From the NCBI RefSeq assembly GCF_004745645.1, contig NZ_SRMB01000002.1:372001-436000 (forward strand): DNA of 64,000 nucleotides, read 5' to 3'. Of the stretch, positions 53,307-61,009 are shown piece after piece. The first letter of the stretch is position 1, and the number at the start of each line of letters is the position of its first letter. Source of the DNA: Hymenobacter metallicola (GTDB lineage: Bacteria; Bacteroidota; Bacteroidia; Cytophagales; Hymenobacteraceae). Below the pieces are notes generated by a model. It saw only the letters and a program-made list of their open reading frames with translations, did not search any database and was not told the DNA's origin. The position numbers were made by a program, and so were the translations under genes.

Positions 53307-53416
53307 GCTGGTTGGACGCGTTTCTGAACCAAGGGTTTAATCCCCGACCCGCCCGACGTTTCTGCTCGGGCTCAGCGCCGAACCTCAAGCAACACCTTGC
53401 CTGCTAGGCTTCGAGC

Positions 53417-56400
53417 TTAAAAGCGCGCTCCTACCACTACCGTTTTCTTGTAGTCCTGCTTTTCCCCGCTGGGGCGTAGCAGCTCGATGTGCAGGATGTA
53501 GTAGCCCACGGGCACCTTGCGGCCCTGGTCGTTGAGGCCGTCCCACTGGAAAAAGCCGGTCGTGGCCAGGCTTTCATTGCGCACCAGGCGCCGGGCCAGC
53601 CGCCCCTGGGCGTCGTAGACGGTGATGCTGGTGGCGTAACCGGGCTGGTCCACGGTGTAGTTGAGGGTAGTAAAGTCCTGCTGGCCGTCGGCGTCGGGCG
53701 TGAATACTTCGGGCTCGAGCCTGAAGAGCTTGTCTCCCCCGGGGTCGTCTTGGTACTGCGAGTTGCGGCGGCCCGGAGTGGCATAGCCCACGGTGCTGGC
53801 AGCCGAGTGGAAGTTGCTGGCCACACTCGGCCCATCGGTGCGGATGCGCTCCAACGACACCCCATCCTTGGAATCGAGCAGGGCCAGGTGCTGGGCAGCG
53901 GTGTAGGCGTAGCGGTCCACAAGGCGCTTCTGCGAGTCGAACACCACTACCGTGCCTTCATCGTCGGGGAAAGTAGGCAGGGCGGGCATAGCCAGAAAAG
54001 CGGCCGGGTCGTGGGTGGGATACTGACTCTGCACCACGTCGGGCCGGGTGGTCAGCACTACCAGCTGGCCGGGTACCAGCACGTAGGGCCCGGTACTGAT
54101 GGGTTCGGTAGCAAGGCTGCTGGCCGTCAGACTGCCCAGCTCCCAGCCCTGCAGGTTCAGGTACTTGGCGGAGCGGTTAATCAGCTCTACGAAATCGACG
54201 CCGCCGGTGCGGGGGTTGAAGAGGATTTCGTTGACGACCACATCATTTTCTGTTGGCGCCGAGGGCAAGCCAAAACTAGCCGTAGCTGCGGCCCCGGTGG
54301 CATTGCCGGCGCAGTCGGTGGCGCGCTGCACCGACACGGTAAGCGTCTGGCTGGCGGTCAAAGCCGAGCCCAGGGCCAGATCTACCGTTCGGAAGTCGGG
54401 GCCGGCTGGCGCCACCTGCACCACGCGCACCCCGTTGCTCAGCGTGTAGAGCCCAGGGTTGGCCGCGGCTACGCTGTCGAGCTTCTCCCCGAAAAACAGC
54501 CGCACGAGCGTGGGGCTGATGGCCACCGCCCGCAGCAGCGTGGGGGCCGTCCGGTCGGGGTTGCCGGCCCGCACCGAGTTGGCCCGGCCCGGGGTGCCGC
54601 CACTGGCGTCGGTGCTGGCCGTCCAGTTTTCGATACCGCCGCAGGGGTTGGCGGTATCCACCATTTCCAGGGCCCAGCCGCCTTCTTTCTTAGCGGCATC
54701 CTTGTACCAGGTGCTGGAGTAGCTTATTTCAAACAACGTGCGGCCGTCGCGGGCCCGTAGCACCAGCTGGTCGCCGTCGTTCGACAGGCTAGGGAAGTTG
54801 CTCAGGCCAAACACGGTGCCGTAGCGGGCAAACAAGGCCGTACGGGTACTGCTGCACACTACCGCATACTGGCCCGGCTGCAGGCGTGTCGTGTCCGGAA
54901 ACACGGCGGCACTGCTGCTGCCGGGCTTCAGCAGGCGCACGCCGCCCAGGTCCAGAATGCGGGTGGTCGGGTTGTGAATTTCCAGGTATTCAGAGGCCGG
55001 CAAGCCCACCACTGGCGTTTCATCGGCCAGAATTTCGGTGATGAGCACCTGCCCGGCGGTTGGCACCGCAGGCAAACCAAACGTGACGGCAGCAGCGGCC
55101 CCGGTAGCATTGCCTACGCAGTCGACGGCGCGCTGCACGGTAGCAGTGTACACCTGGGCCGGGGCCAGCGGGCTTGCCAGCGTCAGCTCCACCGCCCGAA
55201 AATCGTAGGGCACCGGCGTCACCCGCTGAATGGTCAGGCCGGGCTGCATGCTATATAGAGCCGGGTCGGCCACCTGCACGCTGTCGAGCTTCTCGTCGAA
55301 TTCCAGCCGCACCACGGTGGCGCTGACCACGGTGGCCCGGCGCAGCAGGGGCGCGGTGCGGTCGGGGTTGGTGGTGCGCACCGAATTGGCCCGGCCGGGC
55401 GTGCCGCCACTGGGGTCGGTGCTGGCCGTCCAGTTGGCGGCACCCGCGCAGGGGTTACCGGTGTTAATCATTTCCAGCGTCCAGCCTCCCTCCTTCTTGG
55501 TTGCGTTGCCATACCAGGCATCGGCGTAGCGCACTTCGAATACGGTCCGTCCGTCGCGCCCGCGCAACAGCAGCTCGTCGCCGGCATTGGTCAAGGACGG
55601 GAAGTTGCTCAGGCCAAACACTTTGCCGTAGGCCGCAAACTGGCTAACGCGGGTGCTGCCGCAGACCACGGCATACTCGCCCGGCAGTAGCTGGGCCCCG
55701 GCCGGAAACACGGCGGGCGGAGCAGTGCTGGACGTGCGCAGCAGCCGCACCCCGCCCAGGTCCAGGGCTTGGGTCGCCGAGGGGTTGTGGATTTCAACAA
55801 ACTCGGAGGCCGGCAGCCCGACCACCGGCAGCTCATCGGCCAGAATTTCGGTGATGAGCAGCTGGTAGTAGCCCGGCGCGGCCGCCGGGGGCGTATACGT
55901 CAGGGTTGTCGTATAAGGGCCTGCGCTTCGGGAAATCAGGTCGGCCACGCGCACTACCGTCAGCGTGTTGGTACCCGGCAGCAAGTCGGCCGCCAGCGTG
56001 AGGTGCACCAAACCCAAATCGGCGGCATCGCGCACGGCACTCAGCACGGCGGGAGCCCCGGCGTTGAGTTGAAAATCGGTGGCGCGGGGCAGAAATACGG
56101 GTTCGTTGAAGAGCACATCTACCTGCCGGGCCCCCACGATACTGGCGCTTTGCAACAGCGGCGCATCATTATCGGTGATGCGGAAGTCGTCGAAGTAGAA
56201 GTTGCGGTTGTTGGTGGCCGAGTAGGTCAAGGCTACCCCGAAGTAGTTGCTGCGCTGATGGGTGGCGTCCGTCACGGTGCCTTCAGCGGTAAAATTCTGG
56301 CCGCCGGTCAGGTCGCGCTCCAGGGTCCAGACGTTCTGCACGGAGCGCGTCACCCGCACCCGGACCAGGTTGTTGGTTGTCGAGCTGAGCGTGGCGTTCT

Positions 56401-56875
56401 GCCCATCGATGATAACTGCGGCCGTGGTATTGGCATTTTTGCGAAACAAGGAAACCTCATCATCGGTACCTCCCAGGCGCACGAAATAGCCCTTGTTGGC
56501 CGTGGCCCGCACATCGGCCAGGTCCGAAACCAGCCACACCTCGGCGTAGTTAGAGCCGGAAGTAGCCAGGCGCAGGTTGGCCCAAAACTCCCAGGTAGTC
56601 CCCGTGGCATTCAGGCTGGCCGTTACCAAGTGGGTGTTGCTGGGGGTTACGGCCGGGCCGTTGCTTTGCAGTTGCAGGGCTGTATTCACCTGAAAATCAG
56701 CCGTACCGCCAATCCACTCGGGGCTTTGGGTAAAGTTGCCGTCGGTAAAGCTTTCGATGAGTTGGGCCCGCGCCGCGGGGCCCGGCAGGCCGAGCACCGC
56801 CACCAGAAGAAGGATAATTCTGCCTTTAAAATCTAACGCCCGGAATATTCTTGTTATGGTAGAAGTTATCTGCAT
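53417..56875 (-). CDS. lamin-tail-domain secreted giant with T9SS-type C-terminus
   Basis: The 1152-residue secreted protein has a signal peptide (to about ARAQ, residue 38), an N-terminal beta-sandwich domain (about 40-240, laminin-G like), then three lamin tail domains (starting near 334, 609 and 872; e.g. QLLITEILADELPVVGLPAS, then EFVEIHNPS) separated by Ig-like units (DRTAPLLRRATVVSATVVRLEF and TAPTLLRAVAISPTLVRLFF). The C-terminus (about 1055-1152) begins PEVFTPDADGQQDFTTLNY and ends in KKTVVVGARF, a CHU_C/FlgD-like domain. The open frame extends 278 codons further upstream, but that part is antisense to asd and is not coding. Confidence 0.9.
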   Translation of the reverse strand: MQITSTITRIFRALDFKGRIILLLVAVLGLPGPAARAQLIESFTDGNFTQSPEWIGGTADFQVNTALQLQSNGPAVTPSNTHLVTASLNATGTTWEFWANLRLATSGSNYAEVWLVSDLADVRATANKGYFVRLGGTDDEVSLFRKNANTTAAVIIDGQNATLSSTTNNLVRVRVTRSVQNVWTLERDLTGGQNFTAEGTVTDATHQRSNYFGVALTYSATNNRNFYFDDFRITDNDAPLLQSASIVGARQVDVLFNEPVFLPRATDFQLNAGAPAVLSAVRDAADLGLVHLTLAADLLPGTNTLTVVRVADLISRSAGPYTTTLTYTPPAAAPGYYQLLITEILADELPVVGLPASEFVEIHNPSATQALDLGGVRLLRTSSTAPPAVFPAGAQLLPGEYAVVCGSTRVSQFAAYGKVFGLSNFPSLTNAGDELLLRGRDGRTVFEVRYADAWYGNATKKEGGWTLEMINTGNPCAGAANWTASTDPSGGTPGRANSVRTTNPDRTAPLLRRATVVSATVVRLEFDEKLDSVQVADPALYSMQPGLTIQRVTPVPYDFRAVELTLASPLAPAQVYTATVQRAVDCVGNATGAAAAVTFGLPAVPTAGQVLITEILADETPVVGLPASEYLEIHNPTTRILDLGGVRLLKPGSSSAAVFPDTTRLQPGQYAVVCSSTRTALFARYGTVFGLSNFPSLSNDGDQLVLRARDGRTLFEISYSSTWYKDAAKKEGGWALEMVDTANPCGGIENWTASTDASGGTPGRANSVRAGNPDRTAPTLLRAVAISPTLVRLFFGEKLDSVAAANPGLYTLSNGVRVVQVAPAGPDFRTVDLALGSALTASQTLTVSVQRATDCAGNATGAAATASFGLPSAPTENDVVVNEILFNPRTGGVDFVELINRSAKYLNLQGWELGSLTASSLATEPISTGPYVLVPGQLVVLTTRPDVVQSQYPTHDPAAFLAMPALPTFPDDEGTVVVFDSQKRLVDRYAYTAAQHLALLDSKDGVSLERIRTDGPSVASNFHSAASTVGYATPGRRNSQYQDDPGGDKLFRLEPEVFTPDADGQQDFTTLNYTVDQPGYATSITVYDAQGRLARRLVRNESLATTGFFQWDGLNDQGRKVPVGYYILHIELLRPSGEKQDYKKTVVVGARF

Positions 56876-57004
56876 AGTAGGTTTGTAAAAAAGCCGGAAG
56901 GCAGTGCATCTTCGCAAGTGCACGAACTGCCTAAGTAACTTGCTTTTCGCGACATTTGCCATGCGTACAGCCCAGCTGGCTGACGCTTTTTTTCTCTTAT
57001 TGCC

Positions 57005-58003
57005 ATGAAAGTAGCCGTAGTAGGTGCCACCGGCCTGGTCGGGGGCGAAATGTTGAAAGTGCTGGCCGAGCGAAATTTCCCGGTCACCGAGTTGTTGCCC
57101 GTTGCCTCGGAAAAATCCGTGGGCCTGCCCATTGAGTTCCAGGGCAAAACCTACCACGTCATCAGCATGGACGACGCCATTGCAGCCCGCCCCGACGTGG
57201 CCATTTTCTCGGCCGGCGGCAGCACTTCCAAAGAGCAGGCCCCGCGCTTTGCCGAAGTCGGCACCGTGGTAATCGACAACTCCTCGGCCTGGCGCATGGA
57301 CCCCACCAAGAAGCTGGTCGTACCCGAAATCAACGCCAAGGAGCTCACGCCCGCGGACAAAATTATTGCCAACCCCAACTGCTCCACCATTCAGATGGTC
57401 CTCTCGTTGCACAAGCTGCACGAGGCGTTCAAAATCAAGCGCATCGTGGTGAGCACCTACCAGAGCGTGACGGGCACCGGCAAAAAGGCCGTAGACCAGC
57501 TCCTGGAGGAGCGCGCCGGCCAGACGGCCAGCAACCCGGCTTACCCCCACCGCATCGACCTGAACGTGCTGCCCCACATCGACGTGTTCGAGGACAACGG
57601 CTACACCAAAGAGGAAATGAAGATGGTGAAGGAAACCAAGAAAATTCTCGGCGACGACTCCATTCAGGTAACGGCTACCGCTGTGCGCATCCCCGTCATG
57701 GGCGGGCACTCGGAGTCGGTGAACGTGGAGTTTGCGCAGGAATTTGAGCTGCCCGAAGTGTACCGCCTGCTACGCGAAACCGAGGGGGTGGAAGTCGTGG
57801 ACGATGTGGCCCAGAACAGCTACCCCATGCCCAAGGACGCCCACGGCAAAGACAGCGTGCTGGTGGGCCGCCTGCGCCGCGACGAAAGCCAGCCCCGCAC
57901 CCTGAACATGTGGGTGGTAGCCGACAACCTGCGCAAGGGGGCGGCCACCAACGCCGTGCAGATTGCCGAGCACATGGTGAAGCTGGGTTTGCTGCCCAGC
58001 TAG
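57005..58003 (+). CDS. asd: aspartate-semialdehyde dehydrogenase
   Basis: Asd makes aspartate-4-semialdehyde from aspartyl phosphate with NADPH for lysine, threonine and methionine. The 332-residue enzyme has the nucleotide loop VGATGLVGGEMLKVL, the catalytic cysteine in NPNCSTIQMV, the histidine region VMGGHSESVNVEF, and the substrate-binding arginine segment (TGTGKKAVDQLLEE). The start MKVAVVGATG is normal. It is divergent from the lamin-tail giant and precedes the TonB-C protein by 16 bases. Confidence 0.97.
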   Translation: MKVAVVGATGLVGGEMLKVLAERNFPVTELLPVASEKSVGLPIEFQGKTYHVISMDDAIAARPDVAIFSAGGSTSKEQAPRFAEVGTVVIDNSSAWRMDPTKKLVVPEINAKELTPADKIIANPNCSTIQMVLSLHKLHEAFKIKRIVVSTYQSVTGTGKKAVDQLLEERAGQTASNPAYPHRIDLNVLPHIDVFEDNGYTKEEMKMVKETKKILGDDSIQVTATAVRIPVMGGHSESVNVEFAQEFELPEVYRLLRETEGVEVVDDVAQNSYPMPKDAHGKDSVLVGRLRRDESQPRTLNMWVVADNLRKGAATNAVQIAEHMVKLGLLPS

Positions 58004-58019
58004 TTTCAGCCTGCTTTTC

Positions 58020-58502
58020 ATGAAACACGGTCTGCTGTTGCCTGCATTAATTAGTCTCTTAATTCCAGCTGGTGCCTCGGCACAAGCAATTGCTTCTTTT
58101 GCACCTGACACCACACGGTTAGGAGACAAGGTTTTTATCTATGTAGAGCAGCAGCCAGTGTTTCCTGGCGGACAGCAAGGCCTTTATCATACTATTGGCA
58201 GTAACATCTATTATCCAACCGATGCTTTACGGCAGCGCCTGGAGGGAAAGGTGTTTGTTGGCTTTGTGGTCGGCGCTTCAGGTGCGGTAGAAGATGTTAA
58301 ACTCATTAGAGGTATTCATCCTTTGCTAGACTCTGAAGCTATGCGAGTTGTAAAACAGTTACCCCCCTTTACTCCAGGTAAGCAGTTAGGCCGCCCGGTG
58401 CGCGTAGCTTTTACGATTCCCATAGGCTTCCGCCTACCGCCCAACGTGGAGCAGATTCTAGCCGAGCGAGCCGCGCTCAAGCCCGACAGCACTACCCACT
58501 GA
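58020..58502 (+). CDS. TonB C-terminal-domain periplasmic protein
   Basis: The 160-residue product has a signal peptide (cut near ASAQ, residue 22) and a TonB-C-type core: YPTDALRQRLEGKVFVGFVV, GASGAVEDVKLIRGIHP, then AMRVVKQLPPFTPGKQLGRP. It has no inner-membrane anchor or Pro-rich spacer, so it is not a classical TonB; it may be an accessory partner of TonB receptors or a stray domain. The DNA is more AT-rich than its neighbours in the first half. It begins 16 bases after asd. Confidence 0.82.
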   Translation: MKHGLLLPALISLLIPAGASAQAIASFAPDTTRLGDKVFIYVEQQPVFPGGQQGLYHTIGSNIYYPTDALRQRLEGKVFVGFVVGASGAVEDVKLIRGIHPLLDSEAMRVVKQLPPFTPGKQLGRPVRVAFTIPIGFRLPPNVEQILAERAALKPDSTTH

Positions 58503-58571
58503 GTGACTTTTTTTAGAACAATCTTCCGGTCGTTCCGCAACTACCGGTACCACTTGAAGCTCAACTTTGGC

Positions 58572-58612
58572 AAGCGGCAGTGAAAGAAGTATCTTTCGCT
58601 GCCGCTTCTTTG
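58572..58612 (+). terminator. terminator of the TonB-C gene
   Basis: AAGCGGCAGTGAAAG and CTTTCGCTGCCGCTT form a 15-bp stem (one G-T pair) with loop AAGTAT, followed by TTTG. Confidence 0.8.
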
Positions 58613-58668
58613 TGGACTCGCTCCCCGGCCGCATTTTTTTATTTTATCCCTCTTTTTTCTTCTTTTTT

Positions 58669-59181
58669 ATGCGTCTAACGCTACCCTTAGCCCTGGCCGC
58701 TACCTTGCTGCTAGGCAACAGCTGTGCTACTATTGTCAGCAAGTCGCGCTACCCCGTAGCTATTTCCAGCCAGCCTCCGGGCGCTACTTTTACCGTTACC
58801 GATATCGACGGCAAAGAAGTGTTCAATGGCGTAACGCCCATGGCCGTGCCCCTGAAGCCCGGCGCCGGCTACTTCAAGAAGCAGGAGTACACGATTAAGT
58901 TTTCCATGCCGGGTTACGAAACCAAAACCACGACCATCAGCGCCGACTTCAACGGTTGGTACATCGGCAACCTGCTGTTCGGGGGCTTTATCGGTCTGCT
59001 CATCGTCGACCCGCTGACGGGCGCCATGTACCGCATCACCGACAAGGAAGTACAGGGCGTACTCGTAACCGGTGGTCAAGGCATGGCTCCTTCCATGGAG
59101 AACAGCCTGCAAATTGTGTCTATCGAAGACGTGCCGCTGCCCCTGCGGGAGAAAATGGAGCCGCTGCCCTCGAAGCAGTAA
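58669..59181 (+). CDS. PEGA-like lipoprotein
   Basis: The 170-residue protein has a lipoprotein signal (LLLGNSCATIV, cysteine at residue 18). The core is a PEGA-type beta domain: SSQPPGATFTVTDIDGKEVF, then GVTPMAVPLKPGAGYF, then EYTIKFSMPGYETKTTTISA. A hydrophobic GNLLFGGFIGLLIVDPL follows. PEGA domains occur in surface proteins that bind carbohydrate or membranes; the role here is unknown. The ATG at 58669 lies after a poly-T stretch (58650-58668), which may weaken or regulate translation. Upstream codons in frame do not look coding. Confidence 0.85.
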   Translation: MRLTLPLALAATLLLGNSCATIVSKSRYPVAISSQPPGATFTVTDIDGKEVFNGVTPMAVPLKPGAGYFKKQEYTIKFSMPGYETKTTTISADFNGWYIGNLLFGGFIGLLIVDPLTGAMYRITDKEVQGVLVTGGQGMAPSMENSLQIVSIEDVPLPLREKMEPLPSKQ

Positions 59182-59190
59182 GCTCCGAAA

Positions 59191-59240
59191 GCAAGCATAA
59201 AAAAAGGCGCCGAGGATTCGGCGCCTTTTTTTATGCTTGC
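59191..59240. terminator. long symmetrical bidirectional terminator overlapping the hydrolase stop
   Basis: GCAAGCATAAAAAAAGGCGC (first 20 of a 23-bp arm) pairs perfectly with its complement at 59218-59240 around a 4-base centre. The right arm contains the last codons of the convergent alpha/beta hydrolase gene. Confidence 0.93.
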
Positions 59241-59995
59241 GGCAGTTGAAACACGGCCCCGGCAAAGTCGAGCACGGCGCGGCGGGTTTCGGCGGGCTTT
59301 TCGTAGTAGGCCAAGTGCCCTACATCGGCCAGAAACAGGGCGTAGCTTACCGGGGCCAGGTGAGCCTGGGCCACCGACTGCTCCAGCGGTACGGCTACAT
59401 CCTCCTTGCCGGCAATAAGCAATACCGGAAACTTAGCCGCCCGCAGGAGTTTGGTTCGGTCGGGGCGGGCGGCCATGGCCCGCATGCCGCCCACGATGGT
59501 TTCCGGGGGCGTGGCCTTGCCGATTTCCTCCAGAAACTCCCGCTGGGCGCTCATGGCCTCGCGGTGCACGGGCGCAAACAAGGGCCGGATAAAGGATTCC
59601 ATAAACTTCTCCACCCCGTGCCGCTCCACGAAGGCCACGTTCTTTTCGCGGTTGGCCTTTTTCTCTTCGGAGTCGGCGTAGGCCGAGGAGTTGAGCAGGC
59701 ACAGGCCGGCCACCCGCTCGGGCCACCGCTCGGCAAAGGCCAGGGCCGCGTAGCCGCCCATGCTGTGGCCCACCAGCAGGGCCTTATCGACGCCGGCACT
59801 GTGTAGCTTCTCGGCAATGTAGCGGGCCTGGGCTTCCATGGAGTAGTCGCGCACGTCGTGGATGTTGGTGCCGTGCCCGAGCAGGTTGAGGGTGATGATG
59901 CGGTATTGGTCGGGAAAGTCGCGGCAGAAGTCGGACCAGATTTCGCGGCTTTCGGCAAAGCCGTGGAGGAAGACAAGGGTAGGTTGGGTAGGCAT
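59231..59995 (-). CDS. alpha/beta hydrolase
   Basis: The 254-residue hydrolase begins MPTQPTLVFLHGFAESREIW with the oxyanion HGFAES motif. The nucleophile elbow is GHSMGGYAA, the acid is in LLIAGKEDVAVPL, and the histidine in DVGHLAYYEKP, so the triad is intact. It is probably a cytoplasmic esterase or lipase-like enzyme; the substrate is unknown. The start at 59995 is chosen because upstream codons lie outside the fold. Its last codons lie inside the terminator. Confidence 0.92.
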   Translation of the reverse strand: MPTQPTLVFLHGFAESREIWSDFCRDFPDQYRIITLNLLGHGTNIHDVRDYSMEAQARYIAEKLHSAGVDKALLVGHSMGGYAALAFAERWPERVAGLCLLNSSAYADSEEKKANREKNVAFVERHGVEKFMESFIRPLFAPVHREAMSAQREFLEEIGKATPPETIVGGMRAMAARPDRTKLLRAAKFPVLLIAGKEDVAVPLEQSVAQAHLAPVSYALFLADVGHLAYYEKPAETRRAVLDFAGAVFQLPQA

Positions 59996-60201
59996 AAGGA
60001 GAAATAAGAACGAGGTAGCGACGCGGACGGGCGGCCCCAAGGAGTGTCGTTCAACGACTGAGACGCAAATATGCTTCTCTACGCCCCAAACGCAAGGAAG
60101 CCGAAGCAGCACAGGCTACCTCGGCTTCGGGAATTATATCGGTGGGGCGGCGCTAAACCAACAGGGCAGATCCGCCGGCTTAGGTCCGGATTCCTCTATA
60201 C
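59996..60201. other. intergenic spacer with imperfect hairpin
   Basis: No gene. An 8-bp stem GAAGCCGA/TCGGCTTC (60097-60128) may end the leftward YceI transcript, but its T-run is poor. Confidence 0.4.
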
Positions 60202-60750
60202 TTAGGCCGTTACTTCGGCCTGCTGCTTCACAAACTGTACGTTGGCAAACAGCTTCACATCGTCGCCGAGCACGATAGAACCGGCTTCGGTTACGGCGTG
60301 GAAGGTCAGGCCGAACTCCTTGCGGTTGATTTTGCCGGTTACTTCAAAGCCGGCCTTCTCGTTGCCGTAGAAGTCGGTGGCGGTGCCGCCGTACTCCACG
60401 TCGAGGGTCACGGGCTTGGTCACGTCCTTCACCGTCAGGTTGCCGAGCAGCTTGTAGGTGTCGTCGCCGGTCTTGGTCAGGCCCGTCGATACGAAGGTAA
60501 TCTGGGGGTAGGTAGCCACGTCGAAGAAGTCGTTGTTGCGCAGGTGCTCATCGCGCTGCTCCTGGTTGGTGTCGATGCTGTGTACATCCAACGAGAAGGT
60601 TACCTGGGCGTGCTCGAAGCTGTCATTTTCGGTCACGGCTTTGCCTTCAAACTTCTTGAACGAGCCCGTAACGGTCGAAATAACCAGGTGCTTGATTTTG
60701 AACTGAACTTCGGAGTGCGTAGGGTCGAGAACCCAAGTGGTAGTGGCCAT
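60202..60750 (-). CDS. YceI-family polyisoprenoid-binding-like protein
   Basis: The 182-residue lipocalin-like protein begins TTTWVLDPTHSEVQFKIKH, the YceI opening, and continues with the beta-barrel pattern (NDFFDVATYPQITFVSTGL, then NLTVKDVTKPVTLDVEYGG). Family members bind isoprenoid quinones or lipids. No signal peptide is present, so a cytoplasmic location is likely, in contrast to E. coli YceI. It has a strong promoter with an operator-like repeat upstream (60837-60870). Confidence 0.93.
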   Translation of the reverse strand: MATTTWVLDPTHSEVQFKIKHLVISTVTGSFKKFEGKAVTENDSFEHAQVTFSLDVHSIDTNQEQRDEHLRNNDFFDVATYPQITFVSTGLTKTGDDTYKLLGNLTVKDVTKPVTLDVEYGGTATDFYGNEKAGFEVTGKINRKEFGLTFHAVTEAGSIVLGDDVKLFANVQFVKQQAEVTA

Positions 60751-60836
60751 GATGCGGTGAAATTGGGGGTTGTTGATTTCGGGTTAAAACTGGTTCAGCC
60801 GTAGGCGCCGAAGCTCCCGGCGGCTGAGTGATGCTG

Positions 60837-60865
60837 CAAATATACAACTAGTGTACATACATCAA
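60837..60865 (-). promoter_or_regulatory. promoter of yceI
   Basis: Read leftward, TTG (complement 60863-60865) is followed after 18 bases by TATATTTG (complement 60837-60844), a full match to TAnnTTTG. The expected start of transcription is near 60830, about 80 bases before the start codon. Confidence 0.75.
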
Positions 60866-60870
60866 TGTAC
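60853..60870. promoter_or_regulatory. inverted repeat over the yceI promoter, candidate operator
   Basis: GTACAT and ATGTAC, 6 bases apart, sit over the -33 element. A direct repeat TACATCA also occurs (60857 and 60872). A repressor bound here would block the promoter. Confidence 0.6.
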
Positions 60871-60953
60871 CTACATCATTTATTTTTATTTCGTTCATCC
60901 GCTTTCATTTTCGCCGTCCTGTTCACACTATCCTTTGCTCCTCCACAGGCACA

Positions 60954-60990
60954 TAAAAAGCCCCACCGGACGAATCCAGTGGGGCCTTAA
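60954..60990 (-). terminator. terminator of dxs
   Basis: Read leftward, GGCCCCAC (with T-A flank) pairs with GTGGGGCT, followed by TTTTATG, 20 bases past the dxs stop. Confidence 0.88.
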
Positions 60991-61009
60991 AAAAAGAAGC
61001 TGCTGCTTT

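Noticed and set aside
53489..54760. A 423-codon plus-strand frame opposite the lamin-tail giant
   Set aside because: Antisense shadow; no domain recognised.
56876..57709. N-terminal extension of the lamin-tail giant to 57709
   Set aside because: The extra 278 codons are antisense to asd; a signal peptide begins at 56875, which fixes the start there.
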